A DNA stretch of 64,000 nucleotides, taken from contig NZ_BAAAKI010000001.1 in assembly GCF_039527675.1 (NCBI RefSeq), positions 124,001-188,000 of the forward strand, given 5' to 3'. Origin of the DNA: Luteococcus sanguinis (GTDB lineage: Bacteria; Actinomycetota; Actinomycetes; Propionibacteriales; Propionibacteriaceae). Every line of letters begins with the position of its first letter. The first letter of the stretch is position 1. Below, piece after piece: positions 1 through 8,024 of this stretch. The notes under the pieces are model-generated. The model worked only from the letters and a program-made list of their open reading frames with translations. It had not been told where the DNA came from and searched no databases. A program made the translations under genes and the position numbers.

Positions 1-124
1 CCACGAGTGGGCCGACGAGCTGCCCCGCCTCGAGAACTGGTTCGAGGGCTTCGGCCACAAGCTTCCCAAGCCCCTGGCCGGAGAGCTCGACAAGGTCCGC
101 GACGCGGTCAAGGCGCAAGCCTGA
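1..124 (+). CDS. pckG: C-terminal end of phosphoenolpyruvate carboxykinase (GTP), partial
   Basis: Only the last 40 codons are present; the gene begins before the window and stops with TGA at 122-124. The visible tail contains ELPRLENWFEGFGHKLP followed by a charged helix. It resembles the C-terminus of GTP-dependent PEP carboxykinases of actinobacteria (WxxELPxIEEWFxxFGxKLP pattern), which convert oxaloacetate to PEP in gluconeogenesis or run in the anaplerotic direction. The active-site part lies outside the window, so the assignment rests on this short tail. A terminator hairpin follows 33 bp downstream. Confidence 0.65.
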   Translation, partial: HEWADELPRLENWFEGFGHKLPKPLAGELDKVRDAVKAQA

Positions 125-156
125 TCGTCCGCTGATGACCGTTGGAACTGAGCGAG

Positions 157-180
157 GCCCGCACCCACCAGGGTGCGGGC
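157..180 (+). terminator. Rho-independent-type hairpin after pckG
   Basis: A perfect 10-bp stem, GCCCGCACCC at 157-166 and GGGTGCGGGC at 171-180, encloses the loop ACCA. It is followed by CTTCGTGCATTT, a weak T-rich tail as is common in high-GC actinobacteria. It separates pckG from the downstream kinase. Confidence 0.8.
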
Positions 181-227
181 CTTCGTGCATTTCCCAAATG
201 CTGGCGGTGCCCTTTCGTCCAAGCACG

Positions 228-256
228 TTGACGGCTCCAGCCCATGAGCATTTGCT
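228..256 (+). promoter_or_regulatory. Candidate sigma-70 promoter of the FGGY kinase operon
   Basis: TTGACG (228-233) and TTTGCT (251-256) are separated by 17 bp. They lie 45 bp upstream of the kinase ATG and its GAAGGG ribosome site at 285-290. The -35 is strong and the -10 is poor. An interrupted inverted repeat, CCCAAATGCT at 193-202 against AGCATTT...TTGGG at 247-260, overlaps the promoter and could be an operator. Confidence 0.4.
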
Positions 257-301
257 TGGGTTCACGGCACGTTCAGAGCAGAACGAAGGGAAATAGCCGC
301 A

Positions 302-1864
302 ATGTGCGTACGCGAAACCGATCCGCTGGTCATCTCACTCGATTCGTCCACGACTGCAACCAAGGCCGTCGTGGTTGATGCACAGGGGAAGGTGGTCGGG
401 CAGGGCAAGCGCGAGATTCCGCTCTCCTCACCCCATTCCGCTTGGTTCGAGCACGACCCGCGGGACTGGTGGACATCGACGAACGAGGCGATCCACGAGG
501 CCGTGTGGCAGCTCTCCCCCGGCCAGCGGGAACGCGTCGCCGCCCTTGCCATGACCCATCAGCGGGAATCCTTCGCCCCATTCGATGAGCAGGGAAACCC
601 GCTCCGCCCGGGCATCCTGTGGCTGGATGGACGAGCCGCCGAGCAGATCCTGGCCTTCGGCACGGACGAGATCCACGCGCTGTCGGGAAAACCTGCCGAC
701 ATCACCCCGGCCCTGTACAAGTTGGCATGGCTCAAGCAGAACGAGCCAGACGTGCTCCCGCGGGCGCACAAGATCATGGACGTCCACGGCTACCTCGTGT
801 GGAGCCTGACCGGGCGGTGGACCAGTTCGGTGGCCTGCGCAGATTCGCTCGGGCTGTTCGACATCTCAGCCCAGACCTGGAGTCCCAAACTGTTGGATCT
901 GGCCGGGGTCAGGGAGGACCAGATGGCCGACCTCGTCCGTCCAGGCGAGTACATCGGGGATGTCCTGCCCGAGGTGCGGGAGGCATGGGGCATTCTCCAG
1001 GACCTGCCGGTCGTGGCGGGGTGCGGCGATGGTCAAGCGGCTGGCATCGGAGCCGCCGTTGTCGAACCTGGGGTTGCCTACCTCAACCTCGGCACGGCCG
1101 TGAATGCAGGCGTCCAGTCGGACGAGTACGTCTATGGCCCCGCGTACCGCACGCTGGCCTCCGGTGTACCTGACACCTTCGTCCTGGAAATCCTCCAGAG
1201 CAGCGGCTCCTACCTGGCCACCTGGTTCCGACAAGCCATGGGCAAGGCGGAACTCAACGGCCGTCCGGATCCCGAGCTGGAAGCAGCGGCCGAAAGGGTG
1301 AGCGCCGGTTGTGGCGGGCTGTTCACGCTCCCCTACTGGCAGGCCGTCCAGTCCCCCTACTGGGATCCCATTGCCCGCGGCGCGCAGGTGGGATGGCGGG
1401 GCTCACACGACAAGGCAGCGATGTACCGCTCCATTCTGGAGGCCATCGGGATGGAGATGGGCCGCAACCTCCGGTGGATGCAGGAATCCACTGGTGTCCC
1501 GATCACCACGATCCGCGCCATGGGCGGTGGCACGCGTAGCCCGCTCTGGCGAAAGATCATGACCGACACGATCGGCTTGCCGATCACCGCCTGCACGGAA
1601 GACGAGATCGGTGCCGTGGGGGCTGCCTGCCTGGGCATGGCCTTCACCGGGGTCCATGGGGACAATTCCGTCGTCACATCAGCCAAGGCCATGGCCCACT
1701 TCGGGGACACCACCGAGCCGGACGAGGCGCTGCACCAGCGCTACCAGGAGGCCGCCGAAATCCAGGGGAAGCTGTACGAGGCGCTGCGCCCAGTCGTCCA
1801 GGAGATCCACGGTTTCGCCCAGAAGTACCCGAACGAGGCCGAGCTCACCGTCGAGGGAGCCTGA
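302..1864 (+). CDS. FGGY-family carbohydrate/polyol kinase (xylulokinase-like)
   Basis: This 520-aa protein has the full two-domain FGGY kinase plan. The N-terminal phosphate-1 loop is LDSSTTATK (about residues 13-21). The WLDGRAAEQ segment carries the conserved Asp that acts as catalytic base. The ATP-side motifs are GCGDGQAAGIG (about 241) and MGGGTRSPLW (about 408). The family phosphorylates sugars or polyols with ATP; the substrate cannot be read from sequence. The gene is followed one base later by a GpsA-like dehydrogenase, which suggests that the phosphorylated product is oxidised at a secondary alcohol. That would fit glycerol, tetritols or pentitols better than simple xylulose use. 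The ATG at 302 is placed by GAAGGG eleven bases upstream. Confidence 0.85.
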   Translation: MCVRETDPLVISLDSSTTATKAVVVDAQGKVVGQGKREIPLSSPHSAWFEHDPRDWWTSTNEAIHEAVWQLSPGQRERVAALAMTHQRESFAPFDEQGNPLRPGILWLDGRAAEQILAFGTDEIHALSGKPADITPALYKLAWLKQNEPDVLPRAHKIMDVHGYLVWSLTGRWTSSVACADSLGLFDISAQTWSPKLLDLAGVREDQMADLVRPGEYIGDVLPEVREAWGILQDLPVVAGCGDGQAAGIGAAVVEPGVAYLNLGTAVNAGVQSDEYVYGPAYRTLASGVPDTFVLEILQSSGSYLATWFRQAMGKAELNGRPDPELEAAAERVSAGCGGLFTLPYWQAVQSPYWDPIARGAQVGWRGSHDKAAMYRSILEAIGMEMGRNLRWMQESTGVPITTIRAMGGGTRSPLWRKIMTDTIGLPITACTEDEIGAVGAACLGMAFTGVHGDNSVVTSAKAMAHFGDTTEPDEALHQRYQEAAEIQGKLYEALRPVVQEIHGFAQKYPNEAELTVEGA

Positions 1865-1865
1865 G

Positions 1866-2909
1866 GTGGCCAGGATCGCCGTGCTGGGAGCGGGTGCCAT
1901 GGGCTCGGCCTTGTGCACCCCGCTCGCCGATTCCGGGTGGGACGTACGGCTGTGGGGAACCTGGTTGGACGACCACTTGCTCGATGCCGTGGAAGCCGGG
2001 CAACGTCATCCCAGGACCAAGGCGCCGTTCGCCCAAGGGGTTAGAACCTTCCGGTCGGACGAACTCGAGGAGGCGACTGATGGAGCGAACGTCATCGTCA
2101 TGTCAGTGGCTTCAGTCGGTGTACCCAAAGTCACCGAGATGGCGTTGCCAGCAATGCAACATGCCGACGCAATTTGGCTGACCAGCAAGGGGTTCTGCCC
2201 CGACGAGGGCGGAAGGATCGAGCTCCTTCCGGATGCCTTGCGGCGAATCGCTGGGCAAGCTGGGGTAACCCTGCCGCCCATGGTCGCCATTGCTGGACCG
2301 GTCAAGGCCAACGAGTGCGCCGAAAGGAAGCCCACCGCCACAATCTTCGGTTGTCGCGACGGTGAAGTGTCGCTGCGCTACGCCCGCCAGGCGCGCACTC
2401 CCGTCTATGCCATCGACCACACGGACGACGAGGTGGGCGTCGAGGTGTGCGCACCCATGAAGAACGTGTACGCCATCGCCCTCGGCATCTCCGACGGATT
2501 GGAGGAAGCCACAGGCATCCCCCATCACAACCTGAAAGCCGCAACCTTCGCGCGTGCCGTCCGCGAAATGTCGCTGCTCGGCGAGGCCTTGGGCGCCCGT
2601 CCTGAGACTGCCTTCGGCCTTCCCGGCGTCGGGGACCTTGAGGTCACCGGCTTGAGCGGACGCAACAAGGTTTATGGCGTACGGATCGGAAGGGGCGAAC
2701 GGGCCGACGACGCTCTGGCGGAGATGACCCGCTTGGAACAGACCGTCGAAGGCGTCCCGGCCGCGTCTCTCGCAGCGCAACTGGTAGCCCAGAGGGCTCC
2801 AGACCTCGTCGGCGAACTGCGACTCATGGCTGCGGTGAACGACATCATCGGGGGCGCCGGGGATCCGGCCACCCTGGTGACGCAGGCGGTGCTTCCCCCT
2901 GCTCCCTGA
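1866..2909 (+). CDS. NAD(P)-dependent glycerol-3-phosphate dehydrogenase-like protein
   Basis: A GpsA-superfamily dehydrogenase of 347 aa. It starts with GTG one base after the kinase stop, so the two are translationally coupled. The Rossmann loop is VLGAGAMGSAL near the N-terminus. Further landmarks are SKGF, IAGPVKANE (matching the GpsA SGPxxAxE segment), APMKNVYAIALGISDGL with the catalytic Lys, and GVGDLEVTGLSGRNKVYG with the substrate-phosphate Arg-Asn. All key positions are kept. The pairing with an FGGY kinase rather than with phospholipid genes suggests a catabolic polyol-phosphate dehydrogenase instead of the housekeeping GpsA. The true substrate is unknown. Confidence 0.8.
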   Translation: MARIAVLGAGAMGSALCTPLADSGWDVRLWGTWLDDHLLDAVEAGQRHPRTKAPFAQGVRTFRSDELEEATDGANVIVMSVASVGVPKVTEMALPAMQHADAIWLTSKGFCPDEGGRIELLPDALRRIAGQAGVTLPPMVAIAGPVKANECAERKPTATIFGCRDGEVSLRYARQARTPVYAIDHTDDEVGVEVCAPMKNVYAIALGISDGLEEATGIPHHNLKAATFARAVREMSLLGEALGARPETAFGLPGVGDLEVTGLSGRNKVYGVRIGRGERADDALAEMTRLEQTVEGVPAASLAAQLVAQRAPDLVGELRLMAAVNDIIGGAGDPATLVTQAVLPPAP

Positions 2910-3030
2910 GCGGCTGTATGTGAGGGTTTCGGGATCGACCGGATCCGGCCGGAACCGACCTCGTCCGCAAACCCCAGCGCCGGTGTTGACCCGAACCGGC
3001 CAAGACCCGCGCGACAGGGGGGACGACAAC

Positions 3031-3056
3031 GGCCCCGTGGGTGAACCCACGGGGCC
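3031..3056. terminator. Strong hairpin between the kinase operon and tRNA-Ser
   Basis: GGCCCCGTGGG (3031-3041) and CCCACGGGGCC (3046-3056) form a perfect 11-bp stem with a TGAA loop. It lies downstream of both the + strand dehydrogenase and the - strand tRNA-Ser, so it probably terminates both. Confidence 0.8.
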
Positions 3057-3063
3057 GGTCGGT

Positions 3064-3157
3064 TGGCGGAGGTGGCGAGATTTGAACTCGCGATGGGGTT
3101 TTAGCCCCAAACCCGCTTAGCAGGCGGGCGCCATAGACCGTACTAGGCGACACCTCC
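3064..3157 (-). tRNA. tRNA-Ser (anticodon GCU)
   Basis: On the - strand a class II tRNA folds from acceptor GGAGGTG (3157-3151) to CACCTCC with discriminator G and an encoded CCA (3066-3064). The anticodon loop CTGCTAA presents GCT, reading AGC and AGU. The long variable arm and the GTTCAAATC T-loop are typical of tRNA-Ser. Confidence 0.95.
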
Positions 3158-3228
3158 AACGACGACCAAGCGTATCGGGTGCCAGCCGCGGCGGCAAAGC
3201 CGGGTGCACCGGGGTTCGGGCAACTCGT

Positions 3229-3234
3229 TAGAGT
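3229..3234 (+). promoter_or_regulatory. -10 box of the LCP gene
   Basis: TAGAGT matches the TANNNT -10 pattern used across this window. A start site near 3241 would give a leader of about 23 nt carrying the GGAGGA ribosome site at 3255-3260. Confidence 0.5.
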
Positions 3235-3263
3235 GGTGCCCAACACGAGCACGTGGAGGACGC

Positions 3264-5054
3264 ATGCCCCCAGTCGGCGACGACGACGTTGAATCTGTCA
3301 CGCCCGATGACGCTCGGTCCCTCACGCCCGATGACGTACCGCGTCGTGCGATGTCCGGTGACCAGGCCCTCGAAGCGGACGACGTGCCCGGCGCAACGAC
3401 CGTCCGAGCCCCGGAGCGCCTGGACCCCGAGAGCCTGCCGATGACCGATCGGCGACACCCCTTCACCCGCTCGCTGTTGCTCACGGCCTTCGGAACGATC
3501 TTCCCCGGCCTCGGTCTGTGGCGCACCCGCCACCGCACACTCGGCATCGTGATCACGTCCCTGTTCGCACTTGGCCTGGCGGCGCTGGGCGCGAAGGCCT
3601 ACTTCGACATCGGCGGCACCGCGGCGATGGCCGCCCGTCCGACGCAGCTGAAAATCGCCACCTGGGCGCTGTTGGCCCTGGCCGTGGCCTGGGTCGCCAT
3701 CATCGTCGGCACGCACCTGGCCACTCGACCGCGCCGGCTCACCGGAGCCCAGCGCGTCACCGGCACCATCCTGGTAGGCCTGCTGTCCTTCGGCGTCAGC
3801 GCCCCGCTCGCGGTGGCGGCCCGCTACGCGCGCTCCCAGGAGTCGCTGATCTCGTCCATCTTCAAGGACTCCGACCAGTCCCGCTCGCAGACCCGCCCCA
3901 CGCTCACCTCCGGCCAGGACCCTTGGGCGGGCAAGGAGCGGCTGAACATCCTCTTGCTGGGCGGTGACAACTCCACCCAGCGCGATGCGATCGCCCCGGG
4001 TGAGGGCATCCGCACCGACACCATGATGATGGCGTCGGTGGACCTCAACAATGGCAACACCGCGATCATCCAGCTCCCGCGCAACATGGAGGCTTTCCCC
4101 TTCCCCGACGGCAGCGACCTGGCCGCCGCATACCCCAACGGCTACTGGGACGGCATCGACAACGAAAACGCCGAGTACGAGCTGAACTCGGTGTGGAACA
4201 ACGTCCCCGCAGCGCACCCCGACCTGTTCACCGACACCGACTACCCCGGCGCAGATGCGCTCAAGATCGCCGTCGAGGGCATCACCGGGTTGAAGCCCGA
4301 CTACTTCGTCCTGCTCTCCATCGACGGGCTGCAGAGCTTCATCGACGCACTGGGTGGCGTGACCCTCAACGTCAACAGCTACCTCCCCGTGGCGCAGTCG
4401 AAGGAGCAGTACGAGGCAGGCATCCCGCCCAAGGGTGGCTACCTGCACCCGGGCCAGGACCGCAAGCTGAACGGCTACTACGCGATGTGGTTCGCGCGTT
4501 CCCGGTCCCAGACGACCGACACCGACCGGATGGCGCGCCAGAGCTGCGTCGTGCAGGCGATCGTCGGCCAGGCCAACCCGTCCACGCTGGTGACGCACTA
4601 CGAGGCCATCGCGAATGCCGGCAAGGATGCCCTGCTCAGCGACATCCCGCAGGAAGTGGCGCCGGCCCTGGTCGAGTTGGCCCTCAAGATGAAGGACGCG
4701 AAGAAGCAGCGCGTGCTGTTCGGCTACCCCACGACCACCCTGCCCAATGGGGAGAAGTTCAAACCGTGGAGCCCGGACGTGGAGCAGATGAAGATCATGA
4801 TCCAGCAGGGCATCGACCTGTCCGAGGGGATCAAGGCGAGCGCCTCGGCCACGCCCCGCGCCTCAGCGTCCGCCAAAGCCACCTCCGCGGCCCCCACGAC
4901 CACCAGCGCGACTCCCTCAGCATCCCCCAGCGCCAGCGCGTCGAAGGCCCAGGACAAGGTTGACCTGGCCGACGCCTGCGCCTGGGATCCGACTGCTGCT
5001 GCAGAGGCCGAGGCCAATCCTCCGGCCGACCTGCAGGTCGCCGGCTCCCACTGA
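3264..5054 (+). CDS. LytR-CpsA-Psr (LCP) family cell-wall glycopolymer transferase
   Basis: LCP enzymes attach lipid-linked glycopolymers (teichoic acids, arabinogalactan or similar) to peptidoglycan outside the membrane. The 596-aa protein begins with an acidic cytoplasmic stretch of about 70 residues. Several hydrophobic segments follow (residues about 75-190), more than the single anchor usual for LCP proteins. The LCP core starts at RLNILLLGGDNSTQRD and includes GIRTDTMMMASVD with the pyrophosphate-binding Arg/Asp, IQLPRNM, DYFVLLSIDGL and WFARSRSQTTDTDRMARQ, all family hallmarks. The C-terminus is a Ser/Ala/Thr-rich linker typical of a wall-spanning tail. The start at 3264 is set by GGAGGA at 3255-3260. 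A hairpin terminator follows. Confidence 0.9.
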   Translation: MPPVGDDDVESVTPDDARSLTPDDVPRRAMSGDQALEADDVPGATTVRAPERLDPESLPMTDRRHPFTRSLLLTAFGTIFPGLGLWRTRHRTLGIVITSLFALGLAALGAKAYFDIGGTAAMAARPTQLKIATWALLALAVAWVAIIVGTHLATRPRRLTGAQRVTGTILVGLLSFGVSAPLAVAARYARSQESLISSIFKDSDQSRSQTRPTLTSGQDPWAGKERLNILLLGGDNSTQRDAIAPGEGIRTDTMMMASVDLNNGNTAIIQLPRNMEAFPFPDGSDLAAAYPNGYWDGIDNENAEYELNSVWNNVPAAHPDLFTDTDYPGADALKIAVEGITGLKPDYFVLLSIDGLQSFIDALGGVTLNVNSYLPVAQSKEQYEAGIPPKGGYLHPGQDRKLNGYYAMWFARSRSQTTDTDRMARQSCVVQAIVGQANPSTLVTHYEAIANAGKDALLSDIPQEVAPALVELALKMKDAKKQRVLFGYPTTTLPNGEKFKPWSPDVEQMKIMIQQGIDLSEGIKASASATPRASASAKATSAAPTTTSATPSASPSASASKAQDKVDLADACAWDPTAAAEAEANPPADLQVAGSH

Positions 5055-5058
5055 GCTG

Positions 5059-5075
5059 CCCCGACAAGCTCGGGG
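5059..5075. terminator. Hairpin between convergent LCP and small membrane-protein genes
   Basis: CCCCGA (5059-5064) and TCGGGG (5070-5075) form a short GC stem between the stops of the converging genes. Its sequence resembles the dispersed GACAGGCTCGGGG motif described in the findings. Confidence 0.5.
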
Positions 5076-5108
5076 GCCGCTCAAGATCCGCTCGGGGACC
5101 CGTACAGT

Positions 5109-5558
5109 TCAGCCGAGGCTGCTGTACCCGCGGTCCTTGTCGAGGTGGTCTGCGATGTCTTGCGCAAGCTCGGCCATCTGCGCGCCGCCCTGGCCCCCGG
5201 GGCACATGATGTGGGTGCGTCCGACCTCGCCGTGGTACATCGTCAGGTGGGTGCCGCCGTTGCTGGTGGTGACGCGGTTCACGTCCGTCCACTCACCGGC
5301 CTTCTCGACCCCCGGACCCTTGATCTCGTAGCCCTTGTCGTCGAGCTTGATGTAGGTCTGCATCCGCGTCATCGACAGCCAGCCCATCACCGCCAGCACG
5401 ACCCCAAGGGCCAGCAGGATGAAGGCGAGCGTGATCCAGACCGCACCCGCGTGCTGTGCGGCGGCCACGACCGCGAGGACGGCACCCAGCGCACTGATGA
5501 TGGCGGCCACGAAGAAGGCTCGCATCGGAGGGCGGGGCTTCAGCACATAGGTGTTCAC
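5109..5558 (-). CDS. Small two-TM membrane protein with a C-terminal soluble domain
   Basis: A 149-aa protein starting with GTG and preceded by AGGAGA at 5570-5565. Two hydrophobic helices lie at about residues 13-33 and 39-60 (AFFVAAIISALGAVLAVVAA and WITLAFILLALGVVLAVMGW). A soluble region of about 85 residues follows, containing YIKLDDKGYEIKGPGVEKAGEW and GGTHLTMYHGEVGRTHIMCPGG. The soluble part looks like the beta-rich PH-like domains attached to small actinobacterial membrane proteins, but I do not recognise a named family. The gene faces the LCP gene and has tRNA-Ser(UGA) just upstream. No catalytic residues are evident. Confidence 0.75.
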   Translation of the reverse strand: MNTYVLKPRPPMRAFFVAAIISALGAVLAVVAAAQHAGAVWITLAFILLALGVVLAVMGWLSMTRMQTYIKLDDKGYEIKGPGVEKAGEWTDVNRVTTSNGGTHLTMYHGEVGRTHIMCPGGQGGAQMAELAQDIADHLDKDRGYSSLG

Positions 5559-5597
5559 GCGATCTCTCCTGGCTCTGCCCCGACGGGCGTCCTGACG

Positions 5598-5682
5598 CGG
5601 CGAGGGTGGGATTCGAACCCACGGAGAGTTGCCCCTCGGCCGCTTTCAAGGCGGCTGCACTAGTCCACTATGCGACCTCGCC
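5598..5682 (-). tRNA. tRNA-Ser (anticodon UGA)
   Basis: The - strand runs from acceptor GGCGAGG (5682-5676) to the matching CCTCGCC and discriminator G at 5598; CCA is not encoded. The anticodon stem GCCGC/GCGGC holds the loop CTTGAAA, so the anticodon is TGA, reading UCN codons. The long variable arm and the GTTCGAATC T-loop confirm tRNA-Ser. Confidence 0.95.
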
Positions 5683-5758
5683 AGCCCGGGGCGAGCCCCG
5701 TGCAGGGCCCAGCCTATCGCCGTCGTCCCACTGCCTCCGACCGACGCTCGGGCTGTGG

Positions 5759-5764
5759 CAGGCT
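5759..5764 (+). promoter_or_regulatory. -10 box, leaderless quinone reductase transcript
   Basis: CAGGCT is followed by 6 nt (GGACGC) and the ATG at 5771. No ribosome site is present between them, so the mRNA probably begins at or next to the start codon. Confidence 0.5.
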
Positions 5765-5770
5765 GGACGC

Positions 5771-6778
5771 ATGCGCGCCATCACCGTGACCGAACCCGGC
5801 GGACCCGAGAACCTCTCCTGGGACGAGGTCGACACCCCCACCCCCGCACCCGGCGAGGTGTTGGTGAAGACCGTCGCCGTTGGAGTGAACCGCGCCGATC
5901 TGCTGCAGCGCCAGGGGCACTACCCGCCGCCGAAGGGCATCAGCGAGATCATGGGGCTCGAGGCCTCCGGAACGATTGCCGCGCTCGGCGAGGGCGTGAG
6001 CCAGTGGAAGGAGGGTGACGAGGTCGTCGCCCTGCTCGCCGGCGGTGCCTACGCGGAGTACTTCGTCGTCCCGGCCACCCAGTGCGTCCGCCCGCCCGAG
6101 GGCGTCGACCTGGTCACGGCCGCCGGCCTGGTGGAGGTTGCCGCGACCGTCGTCTCGAACATGGACGAGGTGCAGCTGGCCCAGGGCGAGACCTTCCTGG
6201 TGCACGGCGGCGCGGGCGGCATCGGCACCTTCGCCATCCAGTACGCCAAGGCAATCGGCTGCCGCGTCGCCACCACCGCCGGCAGCCCGGCCAAGCTCGA
6301 CCACTGCCGCGAGATGGGCGCCGACATCGCACTCGACTACCACGACGACTGGGTCACCGGTCTCAAGGAGGCCACCGACGGCAAGGGCGCCGACGTGATC
6401 CTCGACATCATGGGCGCCAAGTACCTGGAGCTCAACGTCGACGCGTTGGCCACCGGCGGACGGCTCGTCATCATCGGCATGCAGGGCGGGGTGAAGGGGA
6501 CGCTGAACATCGGCAAGCTGCTGAACAAGCGCGGCACGGTGCGCGCCACCTCCCTGCGCTTCCGCAGCGTCGAGGAGAAGAGCGAGATCATCGCACGCGT
6601 GGCCGAGGTCATCTGGCCCTTGGTGAGCGCCGGCGAGATCAAGCCAGCCCCGGAGACCCGTTTCCCACTGCGCGAGGCGCGGGCCGCGCACGAACAACTG
6701 GCCGGCGGGGACAACATCGGCAAGATCATCCTGGTGGTCGAGGACGCTGCGTCCGACGCCCCTGAGCCCGCACGCTGA
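5771..6778 (+). CDS. NAD(P)H:quinone oxidoreductase, PIG3 type
   Basis: A 335-aa medium-chain reductase without the catalytic zinc ligands. The N-terminal GroES-like domain contains GVNRADLLQRQGHYPPPKG, the signature of the PIG3/TP53I3 subgroup. The nucleotide-binding fold has VHGGAGGIGTFAIQYAKAIG (about residues 145-164), with the AxxGxxG-type loop for NADPH. Such enzymes reduce quinones or other alpha,beta-unsaturated carbonyls by one- or two-electron transfer and are cytosolic. The ATG at 5771 is chosen because the protein then starts MRAITVTEPGGPE as in the family; it also fits the leaderless promoter. An MFS gene follows 3 bp after the stop, so the two form an operon. Confidence 0.85.
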   Translation: MRAITVTEPGGPENLSWDEVDTPTPAPGEVLVKTVAVGVNRADLLQRQGHYPPPKGISEIMGLEASGTIAALGEGVSQWKEGDEVVALLAGGAYAEYFVVPATQCVRPPEGVDLVTAAGLVEVAATVVSNMDEVQLAQGETFLVHGGAGGIGTFAIQYAKAIGCRVATTAGSPAKLDHCREMGADIALDYHDDWVTGLKEATDGKGADVILDIMGAKYLELNVDALATGGRLVIIGMQGGVKGTLNIGKLLNKRGTVRATSLRFRSVEEKSEIIARVAEVIWPLVSAGEIKPAPETRFPLREARAAHEQLAGGDNIGKIILVVEDAASDAPEPAR

Positions 6779-6781
6779 CAG

Positions 6782-7951
6782 GTGGACTTCTCCGCCTACC
6801 GTCGCCTCTGGGCCATCCCGGTCGTCCGCAACACACTGCTGGTGGGGGTGCTGTCGCGCCTGCCCCAGTTCGCCATGGGTCTGGTGCTGACGCTGCACGT
6901 CGTCGGGAACCTGGACGACCGCTACTCCGCCGCTGGCGTGGTGGCCGGCGTGTTCACCGTCGCCGCCGCCATCGCCGGACCCTGGCGTGGGCACCTGCTC
7001 GATCGCCATGGCCTGCGCCGGACGCTCGTCCCCTCGGTTGCCGTGCTGTTGCCGGTCTGGGCGATCGCACCCTTCGTCGGCTACTGGGTACTGCTGGGGC
7101 TGATCGTGGTGGCCGGGGCGATGACCTTCCCGGTCTTCTCGGTGGTGCGGCAGGTGCTGGTCACCAATGTCCCGCCGGACCTTCGCCGCAGCGCGCTGTC
7201 GTTGGACTCGGCCATAGTCGAGTTGTCGTTCATGGCCGGGCCAGCGCTCGGGGTCATGGCCTGCCAGTGGTGGAACCCGCGCTGGGTGCTGCTGGTGTGC
7301 GCAATGGGCTATGTCGCCGGCTCGACGGCCCTGCTCGTGCTCAACCCGCCGATCGCCAACGCCGTCGAACTGGACGCCGAGGGTGCCGGGTCGACGTCCT
7401 GGCTGGGATTGCGCGCCTTGGCGATCCTGCTGGCGGTGGCGGCGGCGGGCTTCGTGCTCTCGGGCACCGACCTGGCGATCGTCGCCTCGCTGCGCGACCT
7501 CGGTCACGCATCCTGGGTCGGTATTGCCTTCACCCTGTGGGGGTTGGGATCGGCGATCGGGGGCATCACCTACGGGGCGATCAGTCGCTCCATCCCCACC
7601 TTCGTGCTGGTCTTCGGGCTCGGCATCACGACCGCCCCCTTGGCCTTTGCGCACCATCCGGCGCTGATCGCAGTGCTGCTGGTGCTGACCGGACTGTTCT
7701 GCGCGCCGTCGCTGGCCAGTTCGGTGGACGAGTTGTCGGCCCTCATTCCCGCCTCGGCGCGCGGACAGGTGATGGGCTGGCACGGTTCGGCAGCCACCGC
7801 CGGCAATGCGATGGCACCACCGCTGGTGGGCTGGGCGATGGACTCCCACGGCTGGGCCTGGGGTTATGTCGTCACCGGCATGATGGGCGTCGTCGCGGCG
7901 CTGGTGCTGATGAGTGCCGTCATGGCGCGTCGGACGATCAGGAGAGCCTGA
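6782..7951 (+). CDS. MFS transporter
   Basis: A 389-aa integral membrane protein with about twelve hydrophobic segments and the MFS loop-2/3 motif in degenerate form (GHLLDRHGLRRTLV, about residues 73-86). The sequence FPVFSVVRQVLVTNVPPDLRRSA between helices 4 and 5 resembles the drug-efflux-like MFS proteins common in actinobacteria. It starts with GTG 3 bp after the quinone reductase stop and is co-transcribed with it. That pairing is compatible with export of a quinone-like or electrophilic compound, but the substrate cannot be inferred. Confidence 0.8.
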   Translation: MDFSAYRRLWAIPVVRNTLLVGVLSRLPQFAMGLVLTLHVVGNLDDRYSAAGVVAGVFTVAAAIAGPWRGHLLDRHGLRRTLVPSVAVLLPVWAIAPFVGYWVLLGLIVVAGAMTFPVFSVVRQVLVTNVPPDLRRSALSLDSAIVELSFMAGPALGVMACQWWNPRWVLLVCAMGYVAGSTALLVLNPPIANAVELDAEGAGSTSWLGLRALAILLAVAAAGFVLSGTDLAIVASLRDLGHASWVGIAFTLWGLGSAIGGITYGAISRSIPTFVLVFGLGITTAPLAFAHHPALIAVLLVLTGLFCAPSLASSVDELSALIPASARGQVMGWHGSAATAGNAMAPPLVGWAMDSHGWAWGYVVTGMMGVVAALVLMSAVMARRTIRRA

Positions 7952-7977
7952 GCGCGGACGTCCACCCGCCCAGTTTG

Positions 7978-8007
7978 GAATACCTATTCGGTGGACGGAA
8001 TAGTTAT
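7978..8007 (+). promoter_or_regulatory. ARG-box-like operator (ArgR site) upstream of argG
   Basis: GAATACCTATTC at 7978-7989 matches the ArgR core GAAT-N4-ATTC exactly and is a perfect inverted repeat around the central bases. A second, weaker copy, GAATAGTTAT, begins 20 bp later at 7998. Paired boxes about two helical turns apart are the normal ArgR arrangement. The second box lies just upstream of the predicted -10 element, where repression would block RNA polymerase. Confidence 0.65.
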
Positions 8008-8011
8008 GCGA

Positions 8012-8017
8012 TAGAGT
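8012..8017 (+). promoter_or_regulatory. -10 box, leaderless argG transcript
   Basis: TAGAGT is followed by 7 nt and the GTG start at 8025. There is no Shine-Dalgarno sequence, so argG is predicted to be a leaderless mRNA. Confidence 0.55.
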
Positions 8018-8024
8018 CTGGGAC

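Noticed and set aside
3064..5682. tRNA-Ser genes as integration sites of a genomic island
   Set aside because: No integrase and no duplicated tRNA 3' end were found nearby; flanking genes are ordinary.
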